Positions 21,801 through 33,273 of a stretch of 64,000 bases of DNA are shown here, piece by piece (the first letter of the stretch is position 1; every line of letters begins with the position of its first letter). The DNA lies in contig QYRS01000001.1 in NCBI GenBank assembly GCA_006503535.1, forward strand, positions 1,426,001-1,490,000. Reading direction: 5' to 3'. The notes under the pieces are model-generated. The model saw only the letters and a program-made list of their open reading frames with translations. It had not been told where the DNA came from and made no database searches. The position numbers were made by a program, and so were the translations under genes. Source of the DNA: Arthrinium phaeospermum. Taxonomy: Eukaryota; Ascomycota; Sordariomycetes; Amphisphaeriales; Apiosporaceae.

Positions 21801-22414
21801 CAACAACCGATTGGGTTTTCAAAACACCCGTCGAGATTGTGAGTGGCACCACGATCTAATTTCAAATCGATTAGAACTTTAAATTCACAAGTAAATATAG
21901 GATGCGAAGTACCCACTGCCCCAAAACATGTATCCTGTGTCACTTGGGGAGAAGTCGCTGAGAATGGAACGTGATCTGATACCGTGGAGAGCCCTGCACA
22001 GTAGTCGGTCGAGGGTGTGCGTAATACTCCTGACTCATCGACCGATGATTTGTTGTCCAAGAGGAAATGTGTTTCATACAGAAATCCATTGCGTGCGACA
22101 TCATGAAAAGGTGGCAGTATGGTGCACTAGACCATATTCCGCAGAATCAGTATCAACGAGTGAAACCGCATCCTGGGAGTTGTAGCCTAGTTCATGACAG
22201 TCGTCGCCTGTTGGTGACGCGTATATCGGTTCGTCTCCTCCTCTGTAACCGCCAACGGTCCATCCCAAGATGCACTGGGCAGGTTGTTAGTGACGAACGG
22301 TTCCAGGGCTGGTTGATGATTTGAAAGTTTGGCGAGTCGCTTGGTAGCACGAGGAGATGTCATAAACTCATGTCCATTTCGGGGTAGCTTACGCTTGGCG
22401 GCAGCTTCAGGCAT
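18805..22414 (-). pseudogene. SNF2-family DNA helicase, RAD5/RAD16/HLTF-like, heavily frameshifted
   Basis: The minus strand carries, in order but in several frames, an N-terminal lysine/arginine-rich start (MPEAAAKRKLPRN from 22414), L-Y-L-Q-H-P-F (about 21510), and H-Q-L-Q-A-L-A-M-M-T-E-K-E (about 21200). Motif I follows as D-M-G-L-G-K-S-L-S-T-L-A-L-I (about 20910-20950), then V-V-L-T-T-Y-E-T-L-R-S-D-L (about 20520-20560). After that come C-L-T-G-T-P-I-Q-N-S (about 20310-20340), an intact stretch 20289-19970 with C-L-R-R-T-K, and I-L-R-R-I-C-D-H-G. The C-terminal helicase lobe follows, with Q-A-I-D-R-I-H-R-I-G-Q-T-K-K-V (motif VI, about 19030-19080). After an intron, the last exon ends at TAA 18807-18805. 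The region between motifs I and III is shortened and the DExx box is not readable. A 177-bp direct duplication (19613-19964) interrupts the frame. The family remodels chromatin or acts in post-replication repair. Confidence 0.78.
19613..19964. repeat. 177-bp direct tandem duplication within the SNF2 gene
   Basis: The block beginning GTCGGGACGAATCATCTGG at 19613 recurs at 19790 and continues to about 19964, with a few small indels (for example ATTAATAG versus ATAAG) and nearly no substitutions. Both copies contain the codons for the segment around I-C-D-H-G-K-H-M-I-P-P-R-A-F-D and E-D-M-D-D-L-L. High identity suggests a recent event. Confidence 0.92.
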
Positions 22415-22789
22415 GGCTATGGGGCACATGAGGTTTGCTAGGGAAAGCAAGCAGGTCAGCCGTAGCAAGCATTGAGAAAGCCCCCCGCCTCTTTTATCAT
22501 CTACGGAGCTTCCCGTCTTAGCAGGCTGGCAATGCTGAGCCACACGCGGCGGCGGCTCTCGTTCCCACACAGCCTTAGATTGGCTCCACCTTGTGCGTGT
22601 ACATGCAGTTTACGTGCTACGTGGCGCTGTTGTAAGGCATTTTCTTCTTGTACTCGCTTTCGAGGGCGGGGAATGGAGATCGTGTTCATGAAACCCCGTA
22701 CTGAGCGAATTGGAAAAACAAGTCATGGTAATAATCGCATGTTGACATTCTACTTCTTTCTATGGAAAGGGGGTAAAAGCAAGTGACGA

Positions 22790-25700
22790 CGAAGACGAGA
22801 ACACAGGAAAACCAAAAAGATACAGTGTCTCACTGGCGATGTAGCTGCGCCCTGTATCACAGTTCTCCCCCTTTCTCTGTTCTTGTATCTGTTCCACAGT
22901 TGCTTCCAGGTGACTCCCAACTTCCTTGGCAGCGGGGCATCGCAAATACCCCCTCCCCTCCTGTGATAGTCGGATCTGCCCCATGCAAGAGAAGCATTTC
23001 GCCATCTCCAGTCCTTCCGGTGTAGCGTTCATCGCTGCAACTCCAAGAGACGTCAATGTCGTGGTTTGGTTTTACCGTAAGACATAATTGACTGGTGCGC
23101 CACCATCCAGAATATAATGGAGAAGCTTCGTCGGGTAGATTCCGTTCTTGATGACGCACTTCAATGCCTTTGCGACAAACACATCAGGCTTTCGAACAGC
23201 TGTGCAGCATCCCAAAAGTCCGTCAAGAGATTCTCCCGGAAGGGATGGCCGGCAACGGTTCGAATCAAGCGTGCACTCGTGTAACCTGATGCAGTGGAAG
23301 TGCTCTCGTCTCCTAGCTTTGGCGGTTCTATGCCTTCACCGGAGGGTAACCGAGATCAAATATTCCGTAGGGCTTCCAGATGTCAATGCCTCTTGAGACT
23401 CGAGAGCAGCTCTGCCAACAGTATGCCATTGATGTGTATTTCCATAGAACTGGGAGCAGATTTGCAAATCCCTCGATGGCTTTGGCTTCCAGCAGCAATG
23501 TGAGGATTGCCTCCCATCCTCCATTGGAGACGGCAATATAATTCAGCTTCTCGTTGTCTTCCAACTCCGTTACAAGCATTTCCAATCCAGCCGCTGAGCC
23601 GGCCCGAGGCTGCTGCTTTCAAAACTTTGACTTGGCTTTCGCAGCTCGGATCAGAAAATCTGACAACAAGTCTTCTAGAGCAACTGTTTCGTTTGCCCGT
23701 GCCGCGTCGAGTATGAAATCTTCTTCAGCGAGATCGGAGGGTGAGTCTGATAGAGCGTTATCGTATCTCTGTGAAAATGCTCCATCGTCGCGCATCCTTC
23801 GCGATAAGAAACCTCCTTCAGCATATGGCAATCGGGAATGGTACATGTCCAGGACGATCGTGATGTTTCTCATGGGCAGCCCGGTCTTCGAGGCTCCCGA
23901 AGCCATACCGCCCAAAACGACATGAGATACCGCATAAAACGGACGGGGACCATGCCGTTTGTGCAAACTGATTGGGGCCGTTTGTGCAACTGATTGGGGT
24001 TATTTTCCGTGTTGGTCTTAACATCCTTGGATGCGGGATCCGAGAAATAACCCTATGAACCTGGACAGATGTCTCCGATATCCTCAACGGGTCTAGATGA
24101 GCCCACTCTCTCCTTTAAAAGGTTAGCATATGTATGTCTATTGGTAAAATATCTGAGCATGTGGGTGAAGGAACCGCATACCTTGATCAAGATGGAAATT
24201 CGGACCTGTAGCATATGGTGTTCTGTCTTCAAGACTTGCTTCAGTCGTGGGATATCACTGACTGATGTGTCATCTTCCTCACCCTCTCTCGTTCGAAGCG
24301 ATTTCAGCGAATCCAGGCTGCTGATAAGACTGCTCAAGTGGCCTTGTGATTCGTTTTCAATGATTGCGTTCGTTATCAGTTCACAGCATGTTCGGGCAGT
24401 ATAATTGTGAAATACATATGCCCCCCGGAGTATGCTATCTTTTACGCATTCTTCGGACAGTTCTGTCCTTTGAACGTCCATCAGGAGGTAGGCAAGGCAG
24501 ACCTTTGCTAAACTTGTTGTAGCATCTGTTGATGAGATATGGCCGGCAATGACAGGACTGGTGATGTACCTGTTTTACTATCATTAGCAGGCTGAATCAG
24601 GACGGGTAACTGTATAGTCAAGTAGAAATACTCACTCCTTAACTGTAAAGTGTACGAACTGGACGTAATTATCGTTGACCTCTATAATCGGGCCACAGAG
24701 TCTGAGAAGATCGATTTGCCCATGACAAGTACCTTTTCGCTTATAGTTCCCTCTCATTGCTAGGGCGTGGCTGAGTTCCTGGATGCTCATGGGGGTTGGT
24801 GAGCAGGCTGCCATCCAAGGATTTGTCTAGCCTTGATCCTGCTTGACGGGGTAAGATGATTCACGCGAGAGAGAACTCGCTTGTAGCTGTTCGAATGGTA
24901 TCAGTACTTTTCATACGAGACATCTCGAATCATTCCAGTCTTACGCTTCATCCAACGAGTCCGGTAACAATTGCGTTTCCTCATAGATTTCATCAAGTGA
25001 TGTGATATATTGGATACCTTCCAATATTATTCTGGCGTAGAGGAACATTCCTGTAATTTCTTAGCATCTGGTAAAACCACATGAATATCATTTGGGGCGG
25101 CAGGAACCATTATACCTTTAGCTTTAGACGGCAATGAAGAGAGTCGCTTTCGGATTTCCACCTGGGTGTCTTGCTCAAAATGACGAACAAGAAACCATCT
25201 GTCAACCCAGCTTGTGACGAAGGTTTGTATGCTCATTGCGTTGTGATGGTCCACTCGGATGGCCTTGGCGTCTTTCTGAAGTACTTCGTTCAGGTCAGAT
25301 GCTGGTCGACTGCTAATCAGAATCCTTAGGTTATTGCAGCCTTGCACCATGGGGATGAGCTCCTTCAGTAGCCTACTTCTGTCGGTCTCCCCTATTTCGT
25401 CTAGGCCGTCGATGACGAAGAACGAAGGCCCCGCTGCATCCACAACCTTTTGCAATATCCGAACGGTGTTGGGCATATCACGGCCATAATCGCCATGAGC
25501 TTCTTCTATCATAAGCGACTGAAGATCTTCGTCCCGAGAAGCTAACTGGAAGGTTAAGGACTGTAAAACATTTATAGCCGAGGACCCTCTGCTGTCGCGG
25601 AAGCTCAAGAAAGCAAAAGCCGTTCGGCCTTGCTTCTGTGCTTGGCTCACAGCTATGCTAGACACGAATGTCTTGCCTGTCCGTTGTGTTATGTTAAATA

Positions 25701-26671
25701 AAGGTAATGTACTGGGGTTTGGTTTCACACATACCTGAGCCTGGGATGCCTTGAACCCACAAAAATGCTGAATGCCTCGTCAGACTGATCGAGCCACTTC
25801 AAGAACGTTGAATTGGCAATGAGCCACTCCCAGTGCCCTCATAGGTCCTGTCACGTAAAGTGTCTAGTGTATTGTCGTAAAATACTGGCGATATGTCCGT
25901 TTTGATGGCGTTATACTCTGGCGCCTGCGAGCTTTAGCAGAAATTCGAAGTGCTCCAGTTCCCTCTGTCGAGCAATGTGTGCCTGTTGGATGTCCTCAGT
26001 CTAACCCCATTACGTAGGAGCTGTACATGATGCTGGATCAACCGGACCACGACATCGATTTATCTTTATGGCGGCCATAGAGACTCAAAGAGACCATCCA
26101 GCCTGGAGCAGGGTCAACAGAAGGTCTAAAGGGTATATCATCTTCGAATAGATCTCACGTGTTAGCTTGAAGAACCGGAAAGCTATCAAGTAGAATTCGA
26201 GGATATCCCTGAAGAACAGAACAAGGATGTCGTTGATATGGGCATTTCCAGGAAATAACTCGGCCATGAGCTTGAATTCTGGCAAATATTGGCCGATGTC
26301 GGAAGTCGTGTTGATGATGGCATCGAAAGACGATTTAAGAACGCTGGCCCATTGTAGGAGCAACCTGATCGGCCCCAGATGAGTGCCAGAATATCCGGCT
26401 TTATCTGGACAAAGACCTCTACAGAGGAAGCGTATTCGTTAAGTCGGTTTAAGTAGGGTTCGATTTTGGAAAGATGACGAAGATGGCCCTTCTTCCTCTG
26501 TTCTGCTTGCAACTTATCCGTCGTATCATAAACCTGGTCAATCGAGGTGGTTGAAGGATCTGGTGGTAAATCGAATCGTCCCCTAGTTTCGTTTTGAAAT
26601 CTCGGATCGTATCGTCGAAGGCCTGGTGTACGGGTCAGAGAGCTCCATCGTGAGCTACACATGTGTCCCAT
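22790..26671 (-). pseudogene. NLR-like protein: helical N-domain, NACHT, winged helix, C2H2 fingers, ankyrin-like region; frameshifted
   Basis: The start is at ATG 26671. The N-terminal domain (Q-V-Y-D-T-T-D-K-L-Q-A-E-Q, V-E-V-F-V-Q-I-K-P-D-I-L-A-L-I-W-G) is the one common in fungal NACHT proteins, with a frame change near 26365 before L-L-L-Q-W-A-S-V-L-K-S-S. The NACHT P-loop G-I-P-G-S-G-K-T-F is split by an intron (25677-25734). Walker B is F-F-V-I-D-G-L-D-E-I (about 25390-25420) and sensor R is I-L-I-S-S-R-P (about 25310). Then come a winged-helix-like block (F-V-H-F-T-V-K-E near 24630-24660, intron, Y-I-T-S-P-V) and a helical block (24481-24053). C2H2-like text with G-F-G-S-L-E-D-R-A-A-H-E-K-H-H (about 23860-23910) follows. 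Ankyrin-like pieces (L-H-Y-I-L-D-G-G-A, L-L-H-G-A-D-P-T-I) lie at 23100-22960. At least five frame changes. Fungal NLR-like proteins mediate incompatibility and other immune-like responses. The 3' end is approximate. Confidence 0.72.
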
Positions 26672-27393
26672 GAGATTGGATGGTGTTTTGCTGGCTTGAC
26701 GGTGGCTGGCTGAGGATTTGGGCCGTGGTCAGCCATGGAGGCGGGGTAAAGATGAGGCAGCTCAGGCAAAATTACCGGGTACACAGCCACAGCCACAACT
26801 TATGTGTGCCAATAAACAAGTGGGAACCAGGGGAATGCGAAATTGGGGGCCACGGAGCCACGTTACAGCACCTCCCAGGCAGAGCCGCCCTGTATCACCC
26901 CTTGACAGATGCTGCCTAAAAAGGCCCAATGCAGATCGGCACGTCGGACTATGCCTAAAAGGCCCTTGACTCATATGTAAGTAGGGAAGAAAGCCTTGAG
27001 TGACTTGGTAGGTCTAGTGTGGGCCACAAGATGCTGAGTGTAGCCACTTGTCATGAGAGTACCAACATGTGAAGGATATGATCAGGCGCAATACATATGT
27101 CAGGGTGTCTTTGTGTGCACATTATCATTGGATCACACCTGTACTCGGGGCTTTCCGACCAACGGAGGCACATTCCTGACGCCAGAATGCATCGCCCAGC
27201 CCATGCATTGTTGGTAATATCGGGAGTGCAGCCGGACAAAGGGCTGGGTCTACATATATATTCCAGGACACTCCGAACCCCACAAGAACTTGGCAGACGC
27301 ACCGCTTCTTAGTCAAAAACAGCAATCACTCTGAAGATTATTTTCCGTCTTCTCTTTCTAAGAGTTCAATCACCGATCCAGATTTCCACGGAA
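26672..27393. other. Intergenic divergent promoter region
   Basis: No coding feature is supported. Near 26918-26965 two close copies of a CCTAAAAAGGCCC-like element occur about 37 nt apart. A TATATATA stretch at about 27251-27258 lies 140 nt before the ATG at 27394 and could serve the small gene on the plus strand. Confidence 0.4.
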
Positions 27394-27710
27394 ATGCCAA
27401 ACCACCATGTCGCCGTAGCAGATCTCAAGCGTCAGGAGCTAAGGCTTGACAAGGCCGTAGCGGAAGGTACGTTGTCGCCTGGTAGATGCACCAGAGTTCA
27501 GAATCCAATGCTGACCGGACCGATAAAACAGGAGAACCTCACGAGACCGTCCCCGTCCCTCGACTGAAACGCCATGTCGACATACGTCTCTCGGACAAGA
27601 CGGGTGAAAGCAAAGAATTCGTGGCTCGAGTCAACATTTCGCGCTTAGGGTTGGGATACAATTTCCATCGTTTTGTCAGTCAGAAGCAGTTGTACGTTTA
27701 CACGCGTTGA
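27394..27710 (+). CDS. Small hypothetical protein, about 83 residues, two exons
   Basis: The ATG at 27394 follows a TATA-like element and a pyrimidine-rich leader. Exon 1 (27394-27466) encodes a charged, helical-looking segment (MPNHHVAVADLKRQELRLDK...). A 65-nt intron with GTACGT donor, GCTGACC branch and ACAG acceptor (27467-27531) joins in phase 1 to exon 2 (27532-27710), which is basic and ends with TGA. I do not recognise the family. The splice signals and the lysine/glutamate-rich first exon favour a gene, but the C-terminal third looks less protein-like, so the model may be a fragment of a longer decayed gene. Confidence 0.35.
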
Positions 27711-28973
27711 ATAGGTGGGGCAGACATTGGTTAAGGGGCTGGTCCTGGTCAAATTGTTCGACCGTCACGTACTTACTCGACGTATGGGATTTGGATACGG
27801 TGCCTTTATTTCTATTGATTCGGATGTCTCCTTGATAGGTTACCCGGTCCTTATTTGTATGCCGAGATAGTTTGGGATTTTAGCAACTTGGATACTTCAC
27901 TATTCCTCGAGTGGCCCTTCGGATTATGTTTCATCTTCGCAAATGTGAAAGTCCAAAATCTACGTCTTACGTGCTTACTCAGTTCCTATGTTAGGTTTAG
28001 GGTGCACTTCCAACCTCGTTTCTGGGACAACCATGCATGTAGATACCTTAATTCTAGTTTTATATTTCGGTCCATTGATACTTTTGCATCTCCAAACCAA
28101 CATTGGTATTCTGCCACGATCCATGACGAGATAACAATCTGCCATTTTCAAGATCTTGGGGTATTCGAATGGAATTAGAAAATCCTGATTTCATGGCGGT
28201 GAGTGCGACTTCCCATAGCTGTTAGCGCCAAGGTGGGCTCCAACTTTTAATTTGGTGTGTTTTGCACCCAACCCAAGACTGTATCTTAACATGTCACTAA
28301 CAGATGCGACAAAGCTATGATGGTGTGTTACACAACATGCAATCACGTCAGAGCCTGGCCACCACTGCTGACCACCTGCTGCCGGCTGAGTGTGTTGTGG
28401 AGATTACTACAATACGAGGAAGTACCTAGCACAACCTCTTCTAACTCTTGTTTGGTCTCATTTTAACCCTATCATACCTACAACGTTTTCCCTCATTAAC
28501 CCGGGACTATCGCCAAATATAGACAGATCATTGTAAGACAAATCGCTACAATCTCCATTGACTCTCGTTATGAAGCTTTGACGAGACTCCGGACGCTTCT
28601 CCAAGGGTACCAGCCATGGCTGCAACCACCCCCAACTATCTGCATCGGCGCATGCCAATCGGGCTCTCCAAAGTTGCAAGTCCGCGATCACACCCACCCA
28701 ATTTTGGATACTATATGATAGGCCCCTTTGACCAGCACATAGTGCGCCACTCCTTGGTATTTACACCGCCAACCTATGGTATCAACCGCCCAATGTAGCC
28801 GCTGCTCTCACAGCGGCATCTAATTTCGGTGTATTGAGGCTCTGCAGATCTAATGGGCGTAGTAGCGTCCTGAAGCGAGACCAAGAGGGCTCTCCCGCTG
28901 ATCCAAGTCTAGCCCATAATGATGGGTGACCAGTCTCTTCTCTTACTAGTTCACAGTCTTAGCTGTGTCCACG
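27711..28973. other. Intergenic, no gene supported
   Basis: AT-rich in the first half (27711-28190), with open frames lacking domains (for example 27855-28178 plus). The last 500 nt precede the patatin-like gene. No RNA gene or repeat was recognised. Confidence 0.45.
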
Positions 28974-30722
28974 ATGGAGTCCCGTGACCCTATTAGCAGA
29001 GAGGTATCCGAAGTGACAGCTGACAGCGCCAATGGCCAGCGTACCAACCATGGACCTGATGCTCCTAGCTCCGAGGAGACTCCACTCACTGGCCCTCAGT
29101 TTACCGACCTCAACAGCGAATTGCCCGGGGCAGAAAGACAGTGCTCACGTTGGGTAAGATACAACCACTTCTTCGTCTCTTATTGTTGTCTAATAAGTAA
29201 TGCACAACTTTTAGATGGAGGGGGGATTCGTGGTTACTCAAGCCTCCTGATTCTGCAAAAGATTATGCATGAGGTCGAGCGGATTGAAAGAGAACATCCA
29301 GATGGAGCGCATTACTCTAGCTTCGACTATCCCTGGAGTGGACAAACAAACCCACGCGAGAGAGAAGGTTCATACCTTCCATGTCATTACTTCGACTATG
29401 TCGCTGGTACATCCACCGGAGGGTATTATGATCCAGCGCCTTGGAGAAACCCCAGTTGCTAACATCATTCTAGGTTGTCCGCAATCATGCTCGGGAGGCT
29501 TCGAATGAGCGTGCAGGACGCACTTGCTGCCTATACCGAGTTTGGAAACGAGGTCTTTGGGAAATCCCGATTTTGGCACATCAACAGTGCACTGTGGTAC
29601 CCAAGGTCGAAATACGCCAGTCTCCCATGGAAAAGGTGTTTTCTAAACTCATTTCCCGCCATCTTGGAATACGGGATCCCTGGGAGGCTACCAACGAAAG
29701 GCTGGAATCCCCTGAAGATCAAACAAGAACGTAAGTTATGATCTTTCATTCTCATTGAGCGCATATCATTGACTGTCCATGCACGTATTGCAGCATTGCA
29801 TTCTCATGGAGTCAGCCGGCCATGTCTGTACCATATCTTTGGAGAAGCTACGATAACAGTTCTCGGACGGGAGGCCAGGGCCCCAAATTCCATCTCAACC
29901 TCGGCCGAGCGGCCAGCACTCCAATCTGGGAGGTGGCTCGAGCAACCTCGGCCGCTCCCCGATACTTTGAGCCAATCGTGATTAATCGTTTCACTCACGT
30001 CGATGGAGCTCTCGGGCCAACAATCCGTCACCCAAGACCATCAAAGAGGTCTGTTACAAGGAGAACCAACGAGTCCCTGCGCTAAGCGTGAGCATTGGGA
30101 CAGGGGTCAATCTTCAAGAACAGGATGACAGCATGGATTTCTCCCAAGGCATCCAGAAGGTGCTGAGAAACCGAAAGACCAACAAGCTCAGGCGACGGCA
30201 GATTCTCAAAAAATACTGGGAGCTCTTGACCGGCGTGACAAAGCAGATAACAGACACAGAAGTGGATGCAGCAAACTGGGAGCACGACTGCGGGCTCATC
30301 CAAAGGGCAGGCTACCCAAACGTGGAGGACTTCGAACCGTGGTGGCACCGGCTCAACGTCGACAACACCCTCAAAGCGATACCCTTGGACGATTGGACCC
30401 CGCGCAGGGGCGGGCAAGAAACCTTGAGGCAAATCAGGGACCTGACCGACGAGTACTTGAAGAAGAAGCAGCAGGTGCAGGATAGCATAAGACGCATTGC
30501 TGAGGCGTTGGTTGAGAAGAGGAGGAAGCGTGTGCGCACTGAGAAGTGGAGCACTTCATCATGAAGGTGACATACTGTTGCCCCTGGAACAAGGTCCATG
30601 ACGAGCATTTCAACAGCCGAGAGGATCTGCGCACCCACCTTCAGGCGAAGCACAGTGACGTAACTGTGACGGACGAAGAGATGCACGCAGTGTTGAACAC
30701 TGCGCGTGTAGTGCCCAGCTAG
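28974..30722 (+). pseudogene. Patatin-like phospholipase with C-terminal C2H2-like finger, frameshifted
   Basis: The ATG at 28974 gives M-E-S-R-D-P-I. The patatin oxyanion motif D-G-G-G-I-R-G-Y-S-S is at about 29217-29246 and the catalytic serine motif G-T-S-T-G-G at about 29405-29423. An intron (about 29423-29473) then leads to L-S-A-I-M-L-G-R-L-R-M-S. A further intron near 29730-29794 precedes P-Y-L-W-R-S-Y-D-N and W-E-V-A-R-A-T-S-A-A-P-R-Y-F (29925-29970), followed by the catalytic Asp motif V-D-G-A-L-G (about 29998-30015). There the frame shifts by 1 nt at a GGG run. The new frame gives A-N-N-P-S and L-S-V-S-I-G-T-G, and runs to 30540, where another shift leads to a Cys/His finger (Y-C-C-P-W...H-L-Q-A-K-H) and stop at 30722. 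Fungal patatins hydrolyse phospholipids and often sit in NLR-like proteins. The catalytic Ser and Asp are both present. Confidence 0.75.
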
Positions 30723-31149
30723 TCTTGACTTGGCCTCACGTGACGTTGGTCATAGATTTGGGGTGCTCCTGATTCAGGAGCAACTGGTACGCTTCGTATT
30801 ATCTGTTTATAGTATTGGAGGTTGTAATACTCATAGCACTTGTATCTTCTCGATATCCCTGATTCATGTTATTATTGATGAGTCTCATGACCGGAGACGA
30901 TAGGATGCCGCGGCCAAGTTCCAACGCACCTATTATGAGTTATTAGTAGGGAAACGATTCCATAGGTATGCACTTTATAACGTCTATACCAGCTCAGGTA
31001 TCCATGCGAGATATACGCTATTAGATATGCTTTCATGATGGCACCCACCATGCCGGACCATTAGCCCAACCACTTGGCGAGAATCCAAGTGTCTGAACCG
31101 CGGCGTGCCTTGTTGGGGTCGGGTAGAAACTGGTGGCCCGGCTTCCCCT
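30723..31149. other. Convergent intergenic spacer
   Basis: AT-rich 3' flank between the patatin-like gene and the surface protein gene. No feature is supported. Confidence 0.5.
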
Positions 31150-32204
31150 TTATTTTGCAGCGTCAGCCCCTTTCTCGATACCTGGGCTTGGGTATTGACC
31201 TTCCGTATACGGAACTTCGGGTAGTCTTTCGCCATCCATCTCGGGGCACATCCTGCTTCCTTCCAATTCCGCCCGTGGCGCATCAGCAGCGGGTAGTTCG
31301 GAGTGGTCATGGCGCCGCCGCCTACGCCGGATCTGCATCACGACTAGCGCAATAATTAGCCCCAGGAACGCAATGGCCCCGACGGATATCCCCGCCACTT
31401 GGCCCCTTGACAGTACAGGGGCCACATTTGCATTATCTTCTGCAGTCTTGGCTACAGTACCGCTTGGGCCTGGGTGTGAGAGAACTGAACTCGGGCCTCC
31501 GACGCCGAAATCGCCGACGTCCGTACCCGCGGTGCTGGCCGGCATTTGCAGTGGGAAGGCCTGGATACGATATGGCCATGCCTGGTCTGGAGGTACTGTG
31601 GAGAAACGAGTAGTCAACTGGTTCGCTTGAGTATCTTTGTAGACTGTCGCGACGAATGTCAAGGTCGAGACCATGCTGACGCAGACCCGCATAGTAGCAG
31701 ACGGCGTTTGAAAGGTGTTGATGACCGTTGTGTCGCACTGATACGACCTATTGGGGCAGCACCATATCTGCGAGTGTTCCTGCGAGCCAATCGGAGGGTG
31801 GTGGAACAAGCAGTCTGCCACCCCGCTCTGCACGCCGTGCCTGGGTACGCCGCGGCGGGCTCGAAGTCTAACACGATCACCACTCTTTAGTAATGCGCTT
31901 GCGTTGGTCTTTGGTGTGAGGGTTGTCTCACCTAGGCTAAATATCCATCCGGGAAGCAGTCCAGCTTTCGATCCGTCGTCACGAGCCCACTATCCCCCAG
32001 GTACACATATGACGGCAGACACGACACGGGCCTTGAAATCCGTTGGCCAGACAACGGACAGAGGCTTCGCATTCCGTTTCGACATCGATACGGGGGGTGA
32101 ATGGGGTGGTCTGGGGAGCGAGCCAAACAGTATTGATAGGGGTATCGGCGAGTCCCCCACTGGCTCGCGTGTATTGCGTGAACAATGTACCCATCACGCC
32201 ACAA
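31150..32204 (-). pseudogene. Single-pass transmembrane surface protein with cysteine-rich ectodomain, probable frameshift
   Basis: The C-terminal exon (to about 31833, stop at 31150) is coherent. It has a Ser/Thr/Pro/Gly-rich stalk, one TM segment (A-G-I-S-V-G-A-I-A-F-L-G-L-I-I-A-L-V-V-M at about 31340-31400), a stop-transfer run of six arginines, and an acidic cytosolic tail ending D-A-A-K. Upstream, an ectodomain with paired cysteines is visible: D-C-F-P-D-G-Y (about 31950), an intron with GTGAGA donor and TTAG acceptor (about 31871-31935), then P-G-T-A-C-R-A-G-W and, in a different frame, I-W-C-C-P-N-R-S-Y-Q-C. This is the arrangement of a widespread class of fungal surface proteins of unknown function. 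The frame change near 31800 and an unresolved N-terminus keep this tentative. Confidence 0.5.
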
Positions 32205-33235
32205 TCAATGCATACAAGCAGATCAAATTGGGGCGGCTAGAGAAGATCAATCGTCCAAGCTTTGGTGGTTGAAGATGGATCAATACAGACTGACCACCAG
32301 AGTCTCGAGGCACTGAAGTTTTGGTCCGGTGGGTGAAAGAAAGAGATCATGGGCACTATCTGTAATCCAACCTGGAACGAAATCGGATGGATGCCTACAT
32401 CCATACCTTTTCACATTTGGAATTTCCAAATTGCCAAGGGGGTCTTTGCTGCCGTTTGGCCAAGGTATGCAGGTGATGATATGGCTACAGGGGTAAGGGT
32501 AGCGGTAGCGGTGGGACAGCAAGGTCCCAAAATGCCGGGAGCTTGACCATCCAATCACAACTCGCGTGACTGGCGGGTGCGGGGTTGTGTTGGTTCGTGT
32601 TCTGCAGGGCACCGCCAACAACCTACTTCTGCATCACAGTCACTCGACCACGTCATTGTATGTACAGACCTCTTTTGTCATCATTTTATTGCAGCTGGAA
32701 ATTCACCAAGCAAATAACTTCAATTGCTTAAGTAATATGAAAAGCAAGAAAACAGAAAAAGAAAGCAGTTTGGAACTGGAAATCTAACAGCAAAGTACTA
32801 ATAAACCGACATCCACTCACAGCCTCATGAACTTTTCTTCAAACCTTCCGCCCCCAACTCCAGCCAAGACGTCCCACAGCAACCATCAAGCCCCGCCAAG
32901 CCCAAAGCAGCAACCTCCCCTACACCACCTCGGCGTTGGGAGCGGCCCCCCACCGAGCTCACCGTTCACGCCGGCAATCAAAGATGCAGTTGACCTGGAA
33001 GAGCCTGCTGCACGAGTAGGCGCTTGCGAGCCCAAACCCACGAGGATGACCCGCTCGCGTGTCCTCGTTCCACCGCTGGTTGATGAGTTCGAAGACGGGC
33101 TTGGCGGCCGCGGACAGGGCTAGCTTGGCGGCCCGGCAGCAGGCATCGCCGTAGTTGACGCGTGGGTCGAGCAGGGCGGCCGGGTCGCGGCGCAGCGGCA
33201 CCGACACGGGCCGTGGCGGATGCTACTCCTCCTGG

Positions 33236-33236
<1 letters not shown>

Positions 33237-33271
<35 letters not shown>
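33237..33271. repeat. 35-nt uninterrupted G homopolymer
   Basis: A run of 35 G on the plus strand (C on the minus strand) is bounded by CCTGGC on the left and TTCATCCGG on the right, within a GC-rich block. On the minus strand it would encode polyproline. Runs of this length are highly unstable and are also typical of sequencing or gap-closing artefacts. Confidence 0.95.

Positions 33272-33273
<2 letters not shown>

Noticed and set aside
9304..26671. Repeat-induced point mutation (RIP) as the cause of decay
   Set aside because: The breaks are mainly indels and duplications. AT enrichment and C-to-T type stop codons are not prominent in the surviving coding blocks. A RIP-index calculation would settle it.
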